Of a stretch of DNA of 64,000 bases, positions 9,421 to 18,475 are shown piece after piece. How positions within the stretch are numbered: position 1 is the stretch's first letter; the number at the start of each line of letters is the position of its first letter. The position numbers and the translations under genes were made by a program. The notes under the pieces are model-generated. The model was not told the origin of the DNA. It saw only the letters and a program-made list of their open reading frames with translations, and did not search any database. Origin of the DNA: an uncultured Saprospiraceae bacterium (GTDB lineage: Bacteria; Bacteroidota; Bacteroidia; Chitinophagales; Saprospiraceae); NCBI GenBank assembly GCA_937924805.1, contig CALDTZ010000019.1:22525-86524 (forward strand), read 5' to 3'.

Positions 9421-12147
9421 ATGCAAAGAAGATCGGGAATGGCGTTGTCTATACTTATAAAAAAGTATGTATCGAGTTTATGTTTTATAAGCACGGTAGC
9501 AGTTATGCTATGCTTCTCTTCAGTATTGAATGGACAAAATATCACTGGTATTAATGAAAGTGATGTAAAACGGGAATTACAATCTCGAGGATTAAATGAA
9601 TCTAAATTTTATGAAAAATTAGATCAAGCAGGTTTAACTTTAGATAGCATCCAGTATTATACTTCAGAAAAGATTTCTATTATTGAGAATATAATCCTTG
9701 ATTTAGAAAATAGTCTTTCTGGTATTGAAGAAGATTCAATTCCGACAACGAATATTGATCTTCCACTAATAATTCCTTCAGAATCAGACTCAATAGATAT
9801 AGATTCTTCAATCATAATCGATGAAGAAATATTTAGATATGGCCGTCAAATCTTTAAAGATGGAGCTATCGTTGCTGATTCCGATTCTTACAATTCAAAT
9901 AAAGCACCCGGTTCTTATACTTTGGGGCAAGGTGACATTCTTTCGATAAGTATTTATGGTAGTTCTAAAATTGATGAATCTCACGAAATAAACAATCAAG
10001 GTTTTATTCGGATTTTAAATGGAGCCGTACGTGTTTTTCTTAAAGGGATTACACTTACCAAAGCAAAAGAAAAACTTAAGAAAGCTTATCAAAACTATTA
10101 CAGTTTTGGAGCAGGAGAATTTGATGTGAATTTAAATTATTCAAGACAAGTTCAAGTGAATGTTTATGGCGAGGTAGTAAAACCTGGCCCAGTAACATTA
10201 CCTGCTTACAATAACGTATTTTCTGCTATTGCTACTGCCTTTGGCCCAACAGCCATAGGATCAGTACGAAATATTGAAGTAATTAAATCAAGTGGAAAAC
10301 GATACTCATTTGATGTTTTTGATTATATGAAAAATCCCACCCTACAAGAAGGATCCTATTTAGATGATGGAGATGTGATATTTGTTCCTCCCGCTGAGAT
10401 AATTGTTGATATTCCGCAAGGTGTTCGAAGACCGTATAAATATGAACTAAAAACAAATGAAACCGTTGGTGACCTTATAACGTTCGCTGGTGGTTTTGAA
10501 GAAAACGCGAATAATCAGCTTTTTAATATTCAACGTAATGAGGGGAAAAGCATCAAAATTATCGACGTTTTATGGCCGTCTTCAAAAAACACAAAACTTC
10601 AAAATGGAGATTTAATTTATATAAATATTCTTGACCGTGTCCTTGATAAGTATGTTATTATAAATGGTGCTGTAGAACAAGAGGGAACGTTCGAGTTGTC
10701 TTCCAATATGCGTGTATTAGATTTATTAAAAAGAGCTAAACTTCAAGATGAATCCAGAAGAGATGTCGCTTTTTTAAAAAGAACAAATAAGGATTCGACA
10801 ACATCATACATTCAGCTTAATATTGATAATATATTACAAAACCCAAACGGAGACGGAAACATAGCCTTAATCAATAAAGATGAAATTACCATTTGGAATT
10901 TAAAGCGTTTTGTTGATAATGCAACTTTTGCCGTAAGCGGTGCTATCCGAGAAGAAGGCGTTTTTGATTTTGATAAAAACCAAAACTTAAAAATAACAGA
11001 TGCGATACTTTTAGGTGGAGGTCTAAGAAGAGATGCATCGAATACGTTGATCATTCATAGACAAGACCCATTAAATCCAAAAATAAAACGATATCACACA
11101 TTATCAAATCTTAATGAACTATTGGAGGATCCTCAACAAGAATCCAATATCGCATTAGAACCCTTTGATAGTTTATTTATCTATTCTCAAAATGATTTCC
11201 TAGAAGATTCATATATCACCATTCAAGGTGCTGTTAATAATCCTGGTCAATTTCAGTATGGCCAAGACATGAAAATTAAAGATCTATTCACTTTAGCCGG
11301 AGGATTTAAACTTAGTGCAGCGACAGATCAAATCGAAGTTTCGAGAATAATGATTGAAAACAATCAACCCACAAATGTTCTTGTTGCTAATATAATTTTA
11401 GATAGAGAATTTAATATTGTTGGGGGTGATAAAGATGTAAAATTAGGTCCTTATGATATTATTACGGTAAGGTATGTTCCTGAATTTGAACTTCAAAAAA
11501 CAGTCTTTATAGGTGGAGAAGTGAAATATCCTGGCCCATATACAATACTAAATGATAATGAAAAAGTTTCGAATATTATTAAACGAGCAGGAAGCCTAAC
11601 ATCAGAAGCATTCCCAGCTGGTGCAACTATGAATAGAGAAGAAGCAAACCTAGGCGCTGTTGTTATTAAACTAGACGAAATTTTACAAAAAGAAAATTCA
11701 GAATTTAATTTTATCGTTCAAGATGGAGATCGAATCTACATTCCAAAGCAAAAGGAATTTGTCACAATAGAAGGAGCAACGAAAGCAAAGACGATTTTAT
11801 CTGAAGGTGCAATAAACCTTAATAATAGAATCCATGTCCCTTTTCAAGAAGGTAAACGAGCTATGTATTATATCAATGAATATGCTGGTGGACTTAGTGA
11901 TAATGCTGATAGGAATAGCATATTTGTTGAACACCCAAATGGAGAAATAAAGAAATCCGCGATTATCTTATTCTTTACTAAAACCCCTGTAGTTCGAAAA
12001 GGCTCGACTATTCGGGTAAGGCAAAAACAAAAAAAGGAGGAAGAAGATCAGGAGGTAACAACCGATTGGGGGAATGTACTCCAAGACACCTTAAACAAAG
12101 CTTTTACAGTTATTACCTTACTAATTGCTATTCAAAGTCTTAATTAG
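9421..12147 (+). CDS. Polysaccharide export protein with multiple SLBB domains (Wza-related)
   Basis: This 908-residue periplasmic/outer-membrane export protein starts with a signal peptide of about 38 residues. A Poly_export domain follows (LGQGDILSISIYG near residue 165, with NQGFIRI and LKGITLTKAKEKL). Roughly six SLBB domains come next, each recognisable by phrases such as VNVYGEVVKPGPV, VIINGAVEQEGTF, TIQGAVNNPGQF and VFIGGEVKYPGPY. The C-terminus has a Lys/Glu-rich segment and a final hydrophobic stretch (AFTVITLLIAIQSL). It is far longer than Wza (~380 residues) but typical of Bacteroidota homologues. No lipobox Cys is seen. ATG 9421 is used; ATG 9439 is an alternative that keeps the signal peptide. 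Confidence 0.9.
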   Translation: MQRRSGMALSILIKKYVSSLCFISTVAVMLCFSSVLNGQNITGINESDVKRELQSRGLNESKFYEKLDQAGLTLDSIQYYTSEKISIIENIILDLENSLSGIEEDSIPTTNIDLPLIIPSESDSIDIDSSIIIDEEIFRYGRQIFKDGAIVADSDSYNSNKAPGSYTLGQGDILSISIYGSSKIDESHEINNQGFIRILNGAVRVFLKGITLTKAKEKLKKAYQNYYSFGAGEFDVNLNYSRQVQVNVYGEVVKPGPVTLPAYNNVFSAIATAFGPTAIGSVRNIEVIKSSGKRYSFDVFDYMKNPTLQEGSYLDDGDVIFVPPAEIIVDIPQGVRRPYKYELKTNETVGDLITFAGGFEENANNQLFNIQRNEGKSIKIIDVLWPSSKNTKLQNGDLIYINILDRVLDKYVIINGAVEQEGTFELSSNMRVLDLLKRAKLQDESRRDVAFLKRTNKDSTTSYIQLNIDNILQNPNGDGNIALINKDEITIWNLKRFVDNATFAVSGAIREEGVFDFDKNQNLKITDAILLGGGLRRDASNTLIIHRQDPLNPKIKRYHTLSNLNELLEDPQQESNIALEPFDSLFIYSQNDFLEDSYITIQGAVNNPGQFQYGQDMKIKDLFTLAGGFKLSAATDQIEVSRIMIENNQPTNVLVANIILDREFNIVGGDKDVKLGPYDIITVRYVPEFELQKTVFIGGEVKYPGPYTILNDNEKVSNIIKRAGSLTSEAFPAGATMNREEANLGAVVIKLDEILQKENSEFNFIVQDGDRIYIPKQKEFVTIEGATKAKTILSEGAINLNNRIHVPFQEGKRAMYYINEYAGGLSDNADRNSIFVEHPNGEIKKSAIILFFTKTPVVRKGSTIRVRQKQKKEEEDQEVTTDWGNVLQDTLNKAFTVITLLIAIQSLN

Positions 12148-12215
12148 CCTTTATTCTTTTCTATTTCACTGATTATGAAGTAGGTACGATATTTGTTTAT
12201 TAATTTGGAGAATCA

Positions 12216-15083
12216 ATGATCAACGTGAAAACTTCCTATGTCGCCATATTATTTGTGCTCCTAGGGCAAACCGTCAGTGTTTGTCAAAGCTATCTTTTAG
12301 ATCAAGTCTTTCCAGATCAATGTAATTCAAAAACAAATATTAAATCCGTCTTTGAGAATAAAAATGATATAGTTCATTTTTTTTCTGATCATGAGCTCTA
12401 TTTAAATGATGAAACAAATCATCAAATTGATTTAAAATTTGAAGAGGAGATAGGCGAAAATCTGGTAAAAAGGGCAGGCAATTATCACTGGTATTATACC
12501 CATAACAATGAGATAAAAATAATCCATCAAGGAAAAATAATAGATCCTATAGACATTGGCATCTTATCTCCAAAAGACGTTTTTTATTTATTTGAAAACA
12601 ATAGGCAAGAGTTACATATTGTTACGAAAAAGGGTGTTCGAAGATTATCTGATAACAAATCAATAGCCGTCCTATGGAAAGAAACATGCTTTCATGGAAA
12701 TTGGTCTCACGATATCCAGTCCGATGGGACCGTTTGGTTAACAAATGATAAAGGCGGTATCTACTTATTTAGTCCTGATTTAGAAAAGGTCACTTATCGG
12801 GAAGTTTACGATAATGCATATTCAAATTGCATATTTATTGACAACCAAGATACTGTTTGGTTATCTTATCCAACATTTATAGTTGGAATTATAAACAATG
12901 AGGTCGGAAGAAAAATCAATATACCTAATAATGATGCTATTAAAATAGCAAAAGATGACAACAATGTTCTTTGGCTTCAAAATGAAAAATTAGGCTTTAT
13001 ACATCCTATTACAAATACATTTACAAATATATTTTCCGAACAACAATTCCCTAATATTAAAATAAATGACTTTTTAATATCAGAGGCGAATGGAATTTGG
13101 ATCGCTACTTCAAATGGATTATACTTTCATCCCGGTCCATCATTAAGTTTTTATGACTTTGATGAATTTCCAAAGACAAAATTGAGAAAACAATTTTTCA
13201 TTCTATCAGATAAAAAATATCTATCAAAATCAAAGGAAGTCTTTGAAGTAAATGTTAAAAAAGCACAACCTTATAAAAAGGTATCGACCTTATCTTCTCC
13301 TTACAAAAAGAAGTATGATCATGCTCAAAACAGTTTTAAGCTTTATTATAAGAACACTGAAAAGACATTTGATTTAAAAACACATATTCTTAAGAGTACT
13401 AAAAAGATAATCCCCAATTATGTAGTAGATTATCTTGAAATTGATAATGAGGATGCATTAATTGTCACAAATAATCAAATTTATTTAGAAAGTAACCCAA
13501 AAATCAATATCGATCTTTCGAAACATAAAAACTATGGCAAGGTCCTGCCCTATAGTATTCATTCTGCTAAAAAGCAGCACATTCTAAATAGCAATCAAGG
13601 TTATTTTAATGTTCAATTAAATCTAGGAAAACTAGATATTATTAAATTAAACAATGATAAATTGGTCGCCTCTACACCAATCGATGCCACAAATTACTAT
13701 GAATCAATTGTAGGTGCATATAACAATGGTTTAAATGTCATACCAGAAGATAATCAGCAGCTGAAACCTATCATTTTTCCAATTTTAGATGGGCAAGAAA
13801 AAGTATTAGACATTATTCAAATAGATAAACTATTATGGGTTAAAACAAATAGTAAAATAATTGGATACGAATTAGATTCTTTATGCTATTCGAAGAAATT
13901 AATTAGTAAATATATTTCAACCTTCTCTGCTTTTCATCGGGAGTCCAGGTTAGATGTCGACTCAAAAGGAATTATATGGATTTACACAGATAAAAACATA
14001 TACAACTTTGACAAGTCACTTCTAAAAGAAAACGATCAATTAGTTGTCGAATCTGTTGTTTCAAATAATTCCAAATCAAAGCAAGAGCCAATATCATCAT
14101 GGTTTCAAAAGTTGTACAAAGTTGATAATAATTTGAATTTAGAATTGGATTTAAGTGCATATAGAAATAAGCAAAAGAGTATTTTACAATATAAACTTGA
14201 AAGCGAAAATGTGTGGAAAAATATTCCGAGAGATGGATCTATACAAATGAATCACTTAGATTTCGGAAAACATAGCTTATTAATTCGAATCTGCGGCTTA
14301 GATTTAGAATGTAAAATATCTGATACTATTCCTCTTAAAATTAAAAAGCCAATATTACAATCTTGGTGGTTCTTGTTTCTTCTAACTTTGAGTATTATTT
14401 TTTTATTGAAATATTTAATACAAAATCTTAGAAATAAAATTTATAAAACTATTTCTAAAAAAGACGAACTTATAGAACTAGTGATGAAAATTGAAGAATT
14501 GGAGAAAAAGAAATTCAGTAGTGAACTTCATGATAGCGTAGGTCAAAGTCTAATTTTACTTAAAAACAATGCTTTAATTAAGAAAGATCAAGAAATAGTT
14601 CAAATGGTGGATCATACGCTTGCTGAAATGAGATATCTGATCAATAAAGCAAGACCTGCTGATATAGAAAAATACGGTTTAACAAAGTCTATTGAAACCT
14701 TGGTTGAACGTTTTGATCATAATTCATCCATCATTTTAACGCATGAAATTAAAAATATTGATGGTATACTTTCAATTGACGGAGAAAAACATTTGTATCG
14801 AATTATTCAAGAATTTTTAAGTAACCTTGTCAAACACTCTAGGTCGACTGCAGGACAAATTAAAATTGAGACAGATAAAACAATTATAGTTTTCATTAAA
14901 GACAATGGAATTGGTTATAAATTCAATGAAGCCGAAAGAAAAACAAAAGGTATCGGATTGAAGTCTATAAAAGATAGAATTATTCATTTGGGTGGTACGA
15001 TGACCACGTCTTTTCTAAAAGATGAATACGGTTCTATTATAGAAATAAAAATACCATTCGTCAAAAAGAAATTTATAAACTAA
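12216..15083 (+). CDS. Hybrid sensor: extracytoplasmic propeller plus HisKA_3-type histidine kinase
   Basis: This 955-residue membrane sensor kinase has a signal peptide, then about 650 residues with recurring WLTND, VWLSYP and GIWIATSNGLY phrases. These are the marks of two-component-regulator propeller blades, followed by a Y_Y_Y-like beta-sandwich. One transmembrane segment lies at about 716-738. The kinase core is NarL/LuxR-associated: the H-box SSELHDSVGQS places the phospho-acceptor His at residue 772. The ATPase domain has EFLSNLVKHS, DNGIGY and GIGLKSIKDR. No receiver or DNA-binding domain is attached, and no response regulator is encoded nearby, so it is an orphan here. Its position behind an SLBB export gene hints at control of surface-polysaccharide genes. 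Its stop overlaps the convergent neighbour by 4 nt. Confidence 0.88.
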   Translation: MINVKTSYVAILFVLLGQTVSVCQSYLLDQVFPDQCNSKTNIKSVFENKNDIVHFFSDHELYLNDETNHQIDLKFEEEIGENLVKRAGNYHWYYTHNNEIKIIHQGKIIDPIDIGILSPKDVFYLFENNRQELHIVTKKGVRRLSDNKSIAVLWKETCFHGNWSHDIQSDGTVWLTNDKGGIYLFSPDLEKVTYREVYDNAYSNCIFIDNQDTVWLSYPTFIVGIINNEVGRKINIPNNDAIKIAKDDNNVLWLQNEKLGFIHPITNTFTNIFSEQQFPNIKINDFLISEANGIWIATSNGLYFHPGPSLSFYDFDEFPKTKLRKQFFILSDKKYLSKSKEVFEVNVKKAQPYKKVSTLSSPYKKKYDHAQNSFKLYYKNTEKTFDLKTHILKSTKKIIPNYVVDYLEIDNEDALIVTNNQIYLESNPKINIDLSKHKNYGKVLPYSIHSAKKQHILNSNQGYFNVQLNLGKLDIIKLNNDKLVASTPIDATNYYESIVGAYNNGLNVIPEDNQQLKPIIFPILDGQEKVLDIIQIDKLLWVKTNSKIIGYELDSLCYSKKLISKYISTFSAFHRESRLDVDSKGIIWIYTDKNIYNFDKSLLKENDQLVVESVVSNNSKSKQEPISSWFQKLYKVDNNLNLELDLSAYRNKQKSILQYKLESENVWKNIPRDGSIQMNHLDFGKHSLLIRICGLDLECKISDTIPLKIKKPILQSWWFLFLLTLSIIFLLKYLIQNLRNKIYKTISKKDELIELVMKIEELEKKKFSSELHDSVGQSLILLKNNALIKKDQEIVQMVDHTLAEMRYLINKARPADIEKYGLTKSIETLVERFDHNSSIILTHEIKNIDGILSIDGEKHLYRIIQEFLSNLVKHSRSTAGQIKIETDKTIIVFIKDNGIGYKFNEAERKTKGIGLKSIKDRIIHLGGTMTTSFLKDEYGSIIEIKIPFVKKKFIN

Positions 15084-15889
15084 ACAGTATACCTTTCATT
15101 ATCGAATGGTACCGAAAGCAAATCCTTAATATTCTGGGGATCTTTATGGTATACATCAAGTCCAAAAACAATATCGTTTGTATCTAATTTTGAATTTGTT
15201 TTAAATAAGCGATCCCATATGCTAAATATATTCCCATAGTTTGTATCAGTAAACGGCTTTTCATGATGGTGGTGAACAAGATGTAATTTTGGTGTTACCA
15301 ATAGGGTAGAGATCATTTTTTCTACTATCGGATTCATACGAATATTAGCGTGATTAAATTGTGACATTACCGCAGAAACACTTTGATAAATCATCACAAT
15401 CCAAATCGGGGCACCTGCTATTATAATCGCTACAATCGTAAAAATAGCTCTCAATACCGATTCTCCAGGATGATGCCTTAGTGCTGTTGTCGTATCTACA
15501 TGCTCATCGCTATGATGAATGACATGAAAGGTCCACATCCAATATATCTTATGTTCTAACCAATGAACCGTATATGCTCCAATTAAATCTAGTACTAAAA
15601 TTCCGATAAGGATTTCTGACCATATGGGCCAATCAATCCATTGAAGTAAGCCAATATTAGAAGTACTGACCCAATCTGAAATAAAAATGATAACAAAGGC
15701 AAAACCAAAATTTACGATTAAGGTTGTCAATGTGAAAAACAAATTTATACTTGCGTGCTTAATCCGGCTTTTATGTTTAAAGAATGGAATGAATCCCTCT
15801 AAAAACCAAAAAAATAGTAATCCACTTACAAGTATGAGTGTTCTGTGTAACGATGGAATCGTTTGAAAATATTCAATAATACTGTCCAT
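15080..15889 (-). CDS. Sterol desaturase / fatty acid hydroxylase superfamily membrane enzyme
   Basis: This 269-residue integral membrane di-iron enzyme has four to five hydrophobic segments. The eight-histidine motif of the family appears as HWLEHK, HVIHHSDEH and, further on, HLVHHHHEKP. In the family these enzymes hydroxylate or desaturate lipid chains using O2. The substrate is unknown; alkylglycerol, carotenoid or fatty-acyl targets all occur in relatives. The stop codon shares bases with the stop of the convergent histidine kinase gene. The 31-nt gap to the upstream subtilase gene on the same strand allows co-transcription, though the functions do not obviously connect. Confidence 0.88.
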   Translation of the reverse strand: MDSIIEYFQTIPSLHRTLILVSGLLFFWFLEGFIPFFKHKSRIKHASINLFFTLTTLIVNFGFAFVIIFISDWVSTSNIGLLQWIDWPIWSEILIGILVLDLIGAYTVHWLEHKIYWMWTFHVIHHSDEHVDTTTALRHHPGESVLRAIFTIVAIIIAGAPIWIVMIYQSVSAVMSQFNHANIRMNPIVEKMISTLLVTPKLHLVHHHHEKPFTDTNYGNIFSIWDRLFKTNSKLDTNDIVFGLDVYHKDPQNIKDLLSVPFDNERYTV

Positions 15890-15920
15890 TATATTTGAAT
15901 ATACGCTAAATCTAGAGAGT

Positions 15921-17540
15921 TTAAATTTTTATAAATCGTTGCGTTTTTACTTCCTCTTCATTGTAGACAGAAATAAAGTACATCCCTTTTGGTAAATCCT
16001 GATAGATGTTTGACAAATTTGAGCCATCCAAAGCGATTGTGTTATTGAGAAATACACTAGGATTGTCTTTGATTCGGAGAAATATTCTTCCTGTAGCATC
16101 ATGAATAATAATTTCATGCTCTTCAGACCTATTTGTAGTATAATAGAATTCGAGCATACCAACATTATCAACGATGTTTTGCGAATTAGTGAAAATATTT
16201 AATCCTTTAAGTTTGAAATCACAAATACCCGAAGTAAGACCAAGTAAGGACTGATATACATCCAGTTTTCCTCCCGAAACCGTCCTATTTTCAAGTGACG
16301 GAATTTTTGAAACACCGTTTAGTAAAATATCTTTTATTGCCAATGCTGTACCTGAAGGATCCGTATCTATCTTTTCAGGAAATGAACTACATATTGCACT
16401 GTATAATAGTGCCACAGCACCAGCTACATGAGGACAAGAAGCAGATGTGCCAGTAAATTCTTCACGGTAATTGTTTCCGGGTTTTAAAGAATAAATATTT
16501 TCACCTGGAGCACCTATATCAACAGTTGTAGCTCCAAACCCAGCTCCTGAAACTTTTACATTTGCAATATTTGTATTCGTTGTCATTATCGTAAAATCAC
16601 TTGTGCAATCTGTAGGCATATCATCGCTACTGTCAGTATCCACATTTGCGTTCGGTACCGCACCGACACTCAATATACCGAGTTCACCTAAATCATCATA
16701 ACTGTTGCACCAATCCGGGTAATCACTAGCTGGAGCAGATAACCCACCTGAAAAACTCGTCACTAAAATATAAGCTCCTTCAGCTCCATTCGTTTCATTG
16801 TATTTCTGGCGCATTTGATAAATGTATTCTAATGATTCAATAATTTGAGAAACTAAATCAGCAGAAATAAGCATAATCTTTACATTCCAGTTGACTCCTG
16901 AAATTCCGATATTATTATTCCCTTTCGCTCCGATAATCCCCATAACAGCTGTACCATGCTTTTTAATTAAATCATGATTATCTCCTAAATCAGAAATGAA
17001 ATTATACCCTAGATAATCATCAATGTAACCATTGTTATCATCATCTAATCCATTATTTGGAACTTCTAAATTATTCGTATACAATTGCCCCTGAATATCT
17101 TGATGGTTATAATCAAAACCATCATCGATAACAGCAACTACAATTTCTCTACCTGAAGCGTCTAATCCACCTATGGTTTCACTCCATGCGCTAGGGAGGT
17201 TTATATTGTCCAATGCCCATTGGTTAGCATAAAATGGATCATCCGGTGTATTTGATCTTTTTTCTAATTTTCGATCCTGATAAAAAGAATATTGAGGGAA
17301 ATGGTAACTTAAATATTCTTTTGTAAGTTCCTTTGAAAATTCAATCTTGGAAATTGAACGTCTATCATTAATTATTTTAAAACGCTTAACAGTAACCTCT
17401 AATTTATCTTCAAACGTTGAATGATTGCCTAGAGATGTTGAATAACCTTTGATTATCCATTCGGAAGATTGTCCAGTTAGATGAGTCGTAATTAAAAAGA
17501 AAATAACAGCTTGTGTTAACAATAATAAGGATGGTCGCAT
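15921..17540 (-). CDS. Secreted S8 (subtilisin-like) protease with T9SS type A sorting domain
   Basis: This 539-residue subtilase starts with a signal peptide ending near residue 24. The catalytic triad is complete: Asp139 in AVIDDGFD, His195 in KKHGTAVMG and Ser366 in GTSASCPHVAG. The insert PNNGLDDDNNGYIDDYLGYNF next to the Asp is typical of Bacteroidota fervidolysin-type subtilases and may bind calcium. Residues from about 450 form a T9SS type A C-terminal domain (IHDATGRIFL, LPKGMYFISVYNEEEVKTQRFIKI-like end). It should be exported by Sec, pass the outer membrane by T9SS and act at the cell surface or outside. A short N-terminal region before residue 100 may be a propeptide. Confidence 0.93.
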   Translation of the reverse strand: MRPSLLLLTQAVIFFLITTHLTGQSSEWIIKGYSTSLGNHSTFEDKLEVTVKRFKIINDRRSISKIEFSKELTKEYLSYHFPQYSFYQDRKLEKRSNTPDDPFYANQWALDNINLPSAWSETIGGLDASGREIVVAVIDDGFDYNHQDIQGQLYTNNLEVPNNGLDDDNNGYIDDYLGYNFISDLGDNHDLIKKHGTAVMGIIGAKGNNNIGISGVNWNVKIMLISADLVSQIIESLEYIYQMRQKYNETNGAEGAYILVTSFSGGLSAPASDYPDWCNSYDDLGELGILSVGAVPNANVDTDSSDDMPTDCTSDFTIMTTNTNIANVKVSGAGFGATTVDIGAPGENIYSLKPGNNYREEFTGTSASCPHVAGAVALLYSAICSSFPEKIDTDPSGTALAIKDILLNGVSKIPSLENRTVSGGKLDVYQSLLGLTSGICDFKLKGLNIFTNSQNIVDNVGMLEFYYTTNRSEEHEIIIHDATGRIFLRIKDNPSVFLNNTIALDGSNLSNIYQDLPKGMYFISVYNEEEVKTQRFIKI

Positions 17541-17592
17541 GGAATATAATTTCTATAAAAGAAAGGTACAAATTAATCAAGAAATTAGAATG

Positions 17593-18453
17593 CTATTCGA
17601 CGACAACAAGTTTGTTTTTTCGAATGATAAGGTCTTTAATTTTACTAATACCATAATCGGACAAATCTGCAATTTCTTGCCATCCCAAATTATTTTTAAT
17701 ATTCAATTTAAATAATTTACTTCCTTTACAGCTTATTAATTCATTATTGGATAGATATTCGAATACATCAGAATCGGCCATGGCAGAATGAATGATTTTG
17801 GCTTTTTGAGTTTTTGTATCCAATATTTTAAACATTGATTTCGTTTCCGTCATTTTATGAATAAAAATTAAGTTACCGTATTTATCCATTTCTATATGCT
17901 TACCTGTATTCTCAAAAAGAATGGACGGTTCATCCTCGTTTGATAAAAGAAAACCAAGCATATTTGATTGTAAACCTTGTTGCATACTAACAAATGTTCC
18001 TCCATTGAAATCATAGGTATAGCCCGTGACTTTTTCAGCATTCGCATACATAGGAAACCCTTTTTCTTTTAAATTAAGTGGATACCTGTGCATACTTTTT
18101 ATACTTCCCGTTGTTTTTATGACTGAAAACTCTTTTCTGTTTTTTAAGATGGTTGTTCTAAATTCCTTTTCAGGTGTTTTTGTCAACCGAGTAACTGTAT
18201 TTGCTAATAAATCGAGTTTTAAAATTTCGACATTGTTGTCAAAATAATCAGAAGATAGGTATATCGTATGATCATCATAAAAAGTTGGGTCTTGATTTAA
18301 CCCCTCATTATTGAATGCAGATAAATTTTCAGCATCCTTTATTTCAAGCTTATCCCCGTTTTTAATAAAAGTAAATAAATACACATTGGAATTCGATTGG
18401 GCCTGAAGTACCAAAGAGAAAAAACAGAGACTTAAAATTGATAATATTTTCAT
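17593..18453 (-). CDS. Exported beta-propeller-like protein (TolB-like), function unknown
   Basis: This 286-residue protein starts with a signal peptide (MKILSILSLCFFSLVLQAQS). The mature part has repeated strand phrases such as DHTIYLSSDYFDNNVEILKLD and GNLIFIHKMTETKSMFKILD, in which a quantity is compared and reported. This is the style of TolB/WD40-like propellers, but only about four blades fit the length. There is no sorting domain and no lipobox, so it is probably periplasmic. It lies between lepB and the subtilase on the same strand with short gaps, which suggests an operon. I do not recognise a specific family. Confidence 0.6.
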   Translation of the reverse strand: MKILSILSLCFFSLVLQAQSNSNVYLFTFIKNGDKLEIKDAENLSAFNNEGLNQDPTFYDDHTIYLSSDYFDNNVEILKLDLLANTVTRLTKTPEKEFRTTILKNRKEFSVIKTTGSIKSMHRYPLNLKEKGFPMYANAEKVTGYTYDFNGGTFVSMQQGLQSNMLGFLLSNEDEPSILFENTGKHIEMDKYGNLIFIHKMTETKSMFKILDTKTQKAKIIHSAMADSDVFEYLSNNELISCKGSKLFKLNIKNNLGWQEIADLSDYGISKIKDLIIRKNKLVVVE

Positions 18454-18475
18454 AATTCAATATACAAGATATCTA

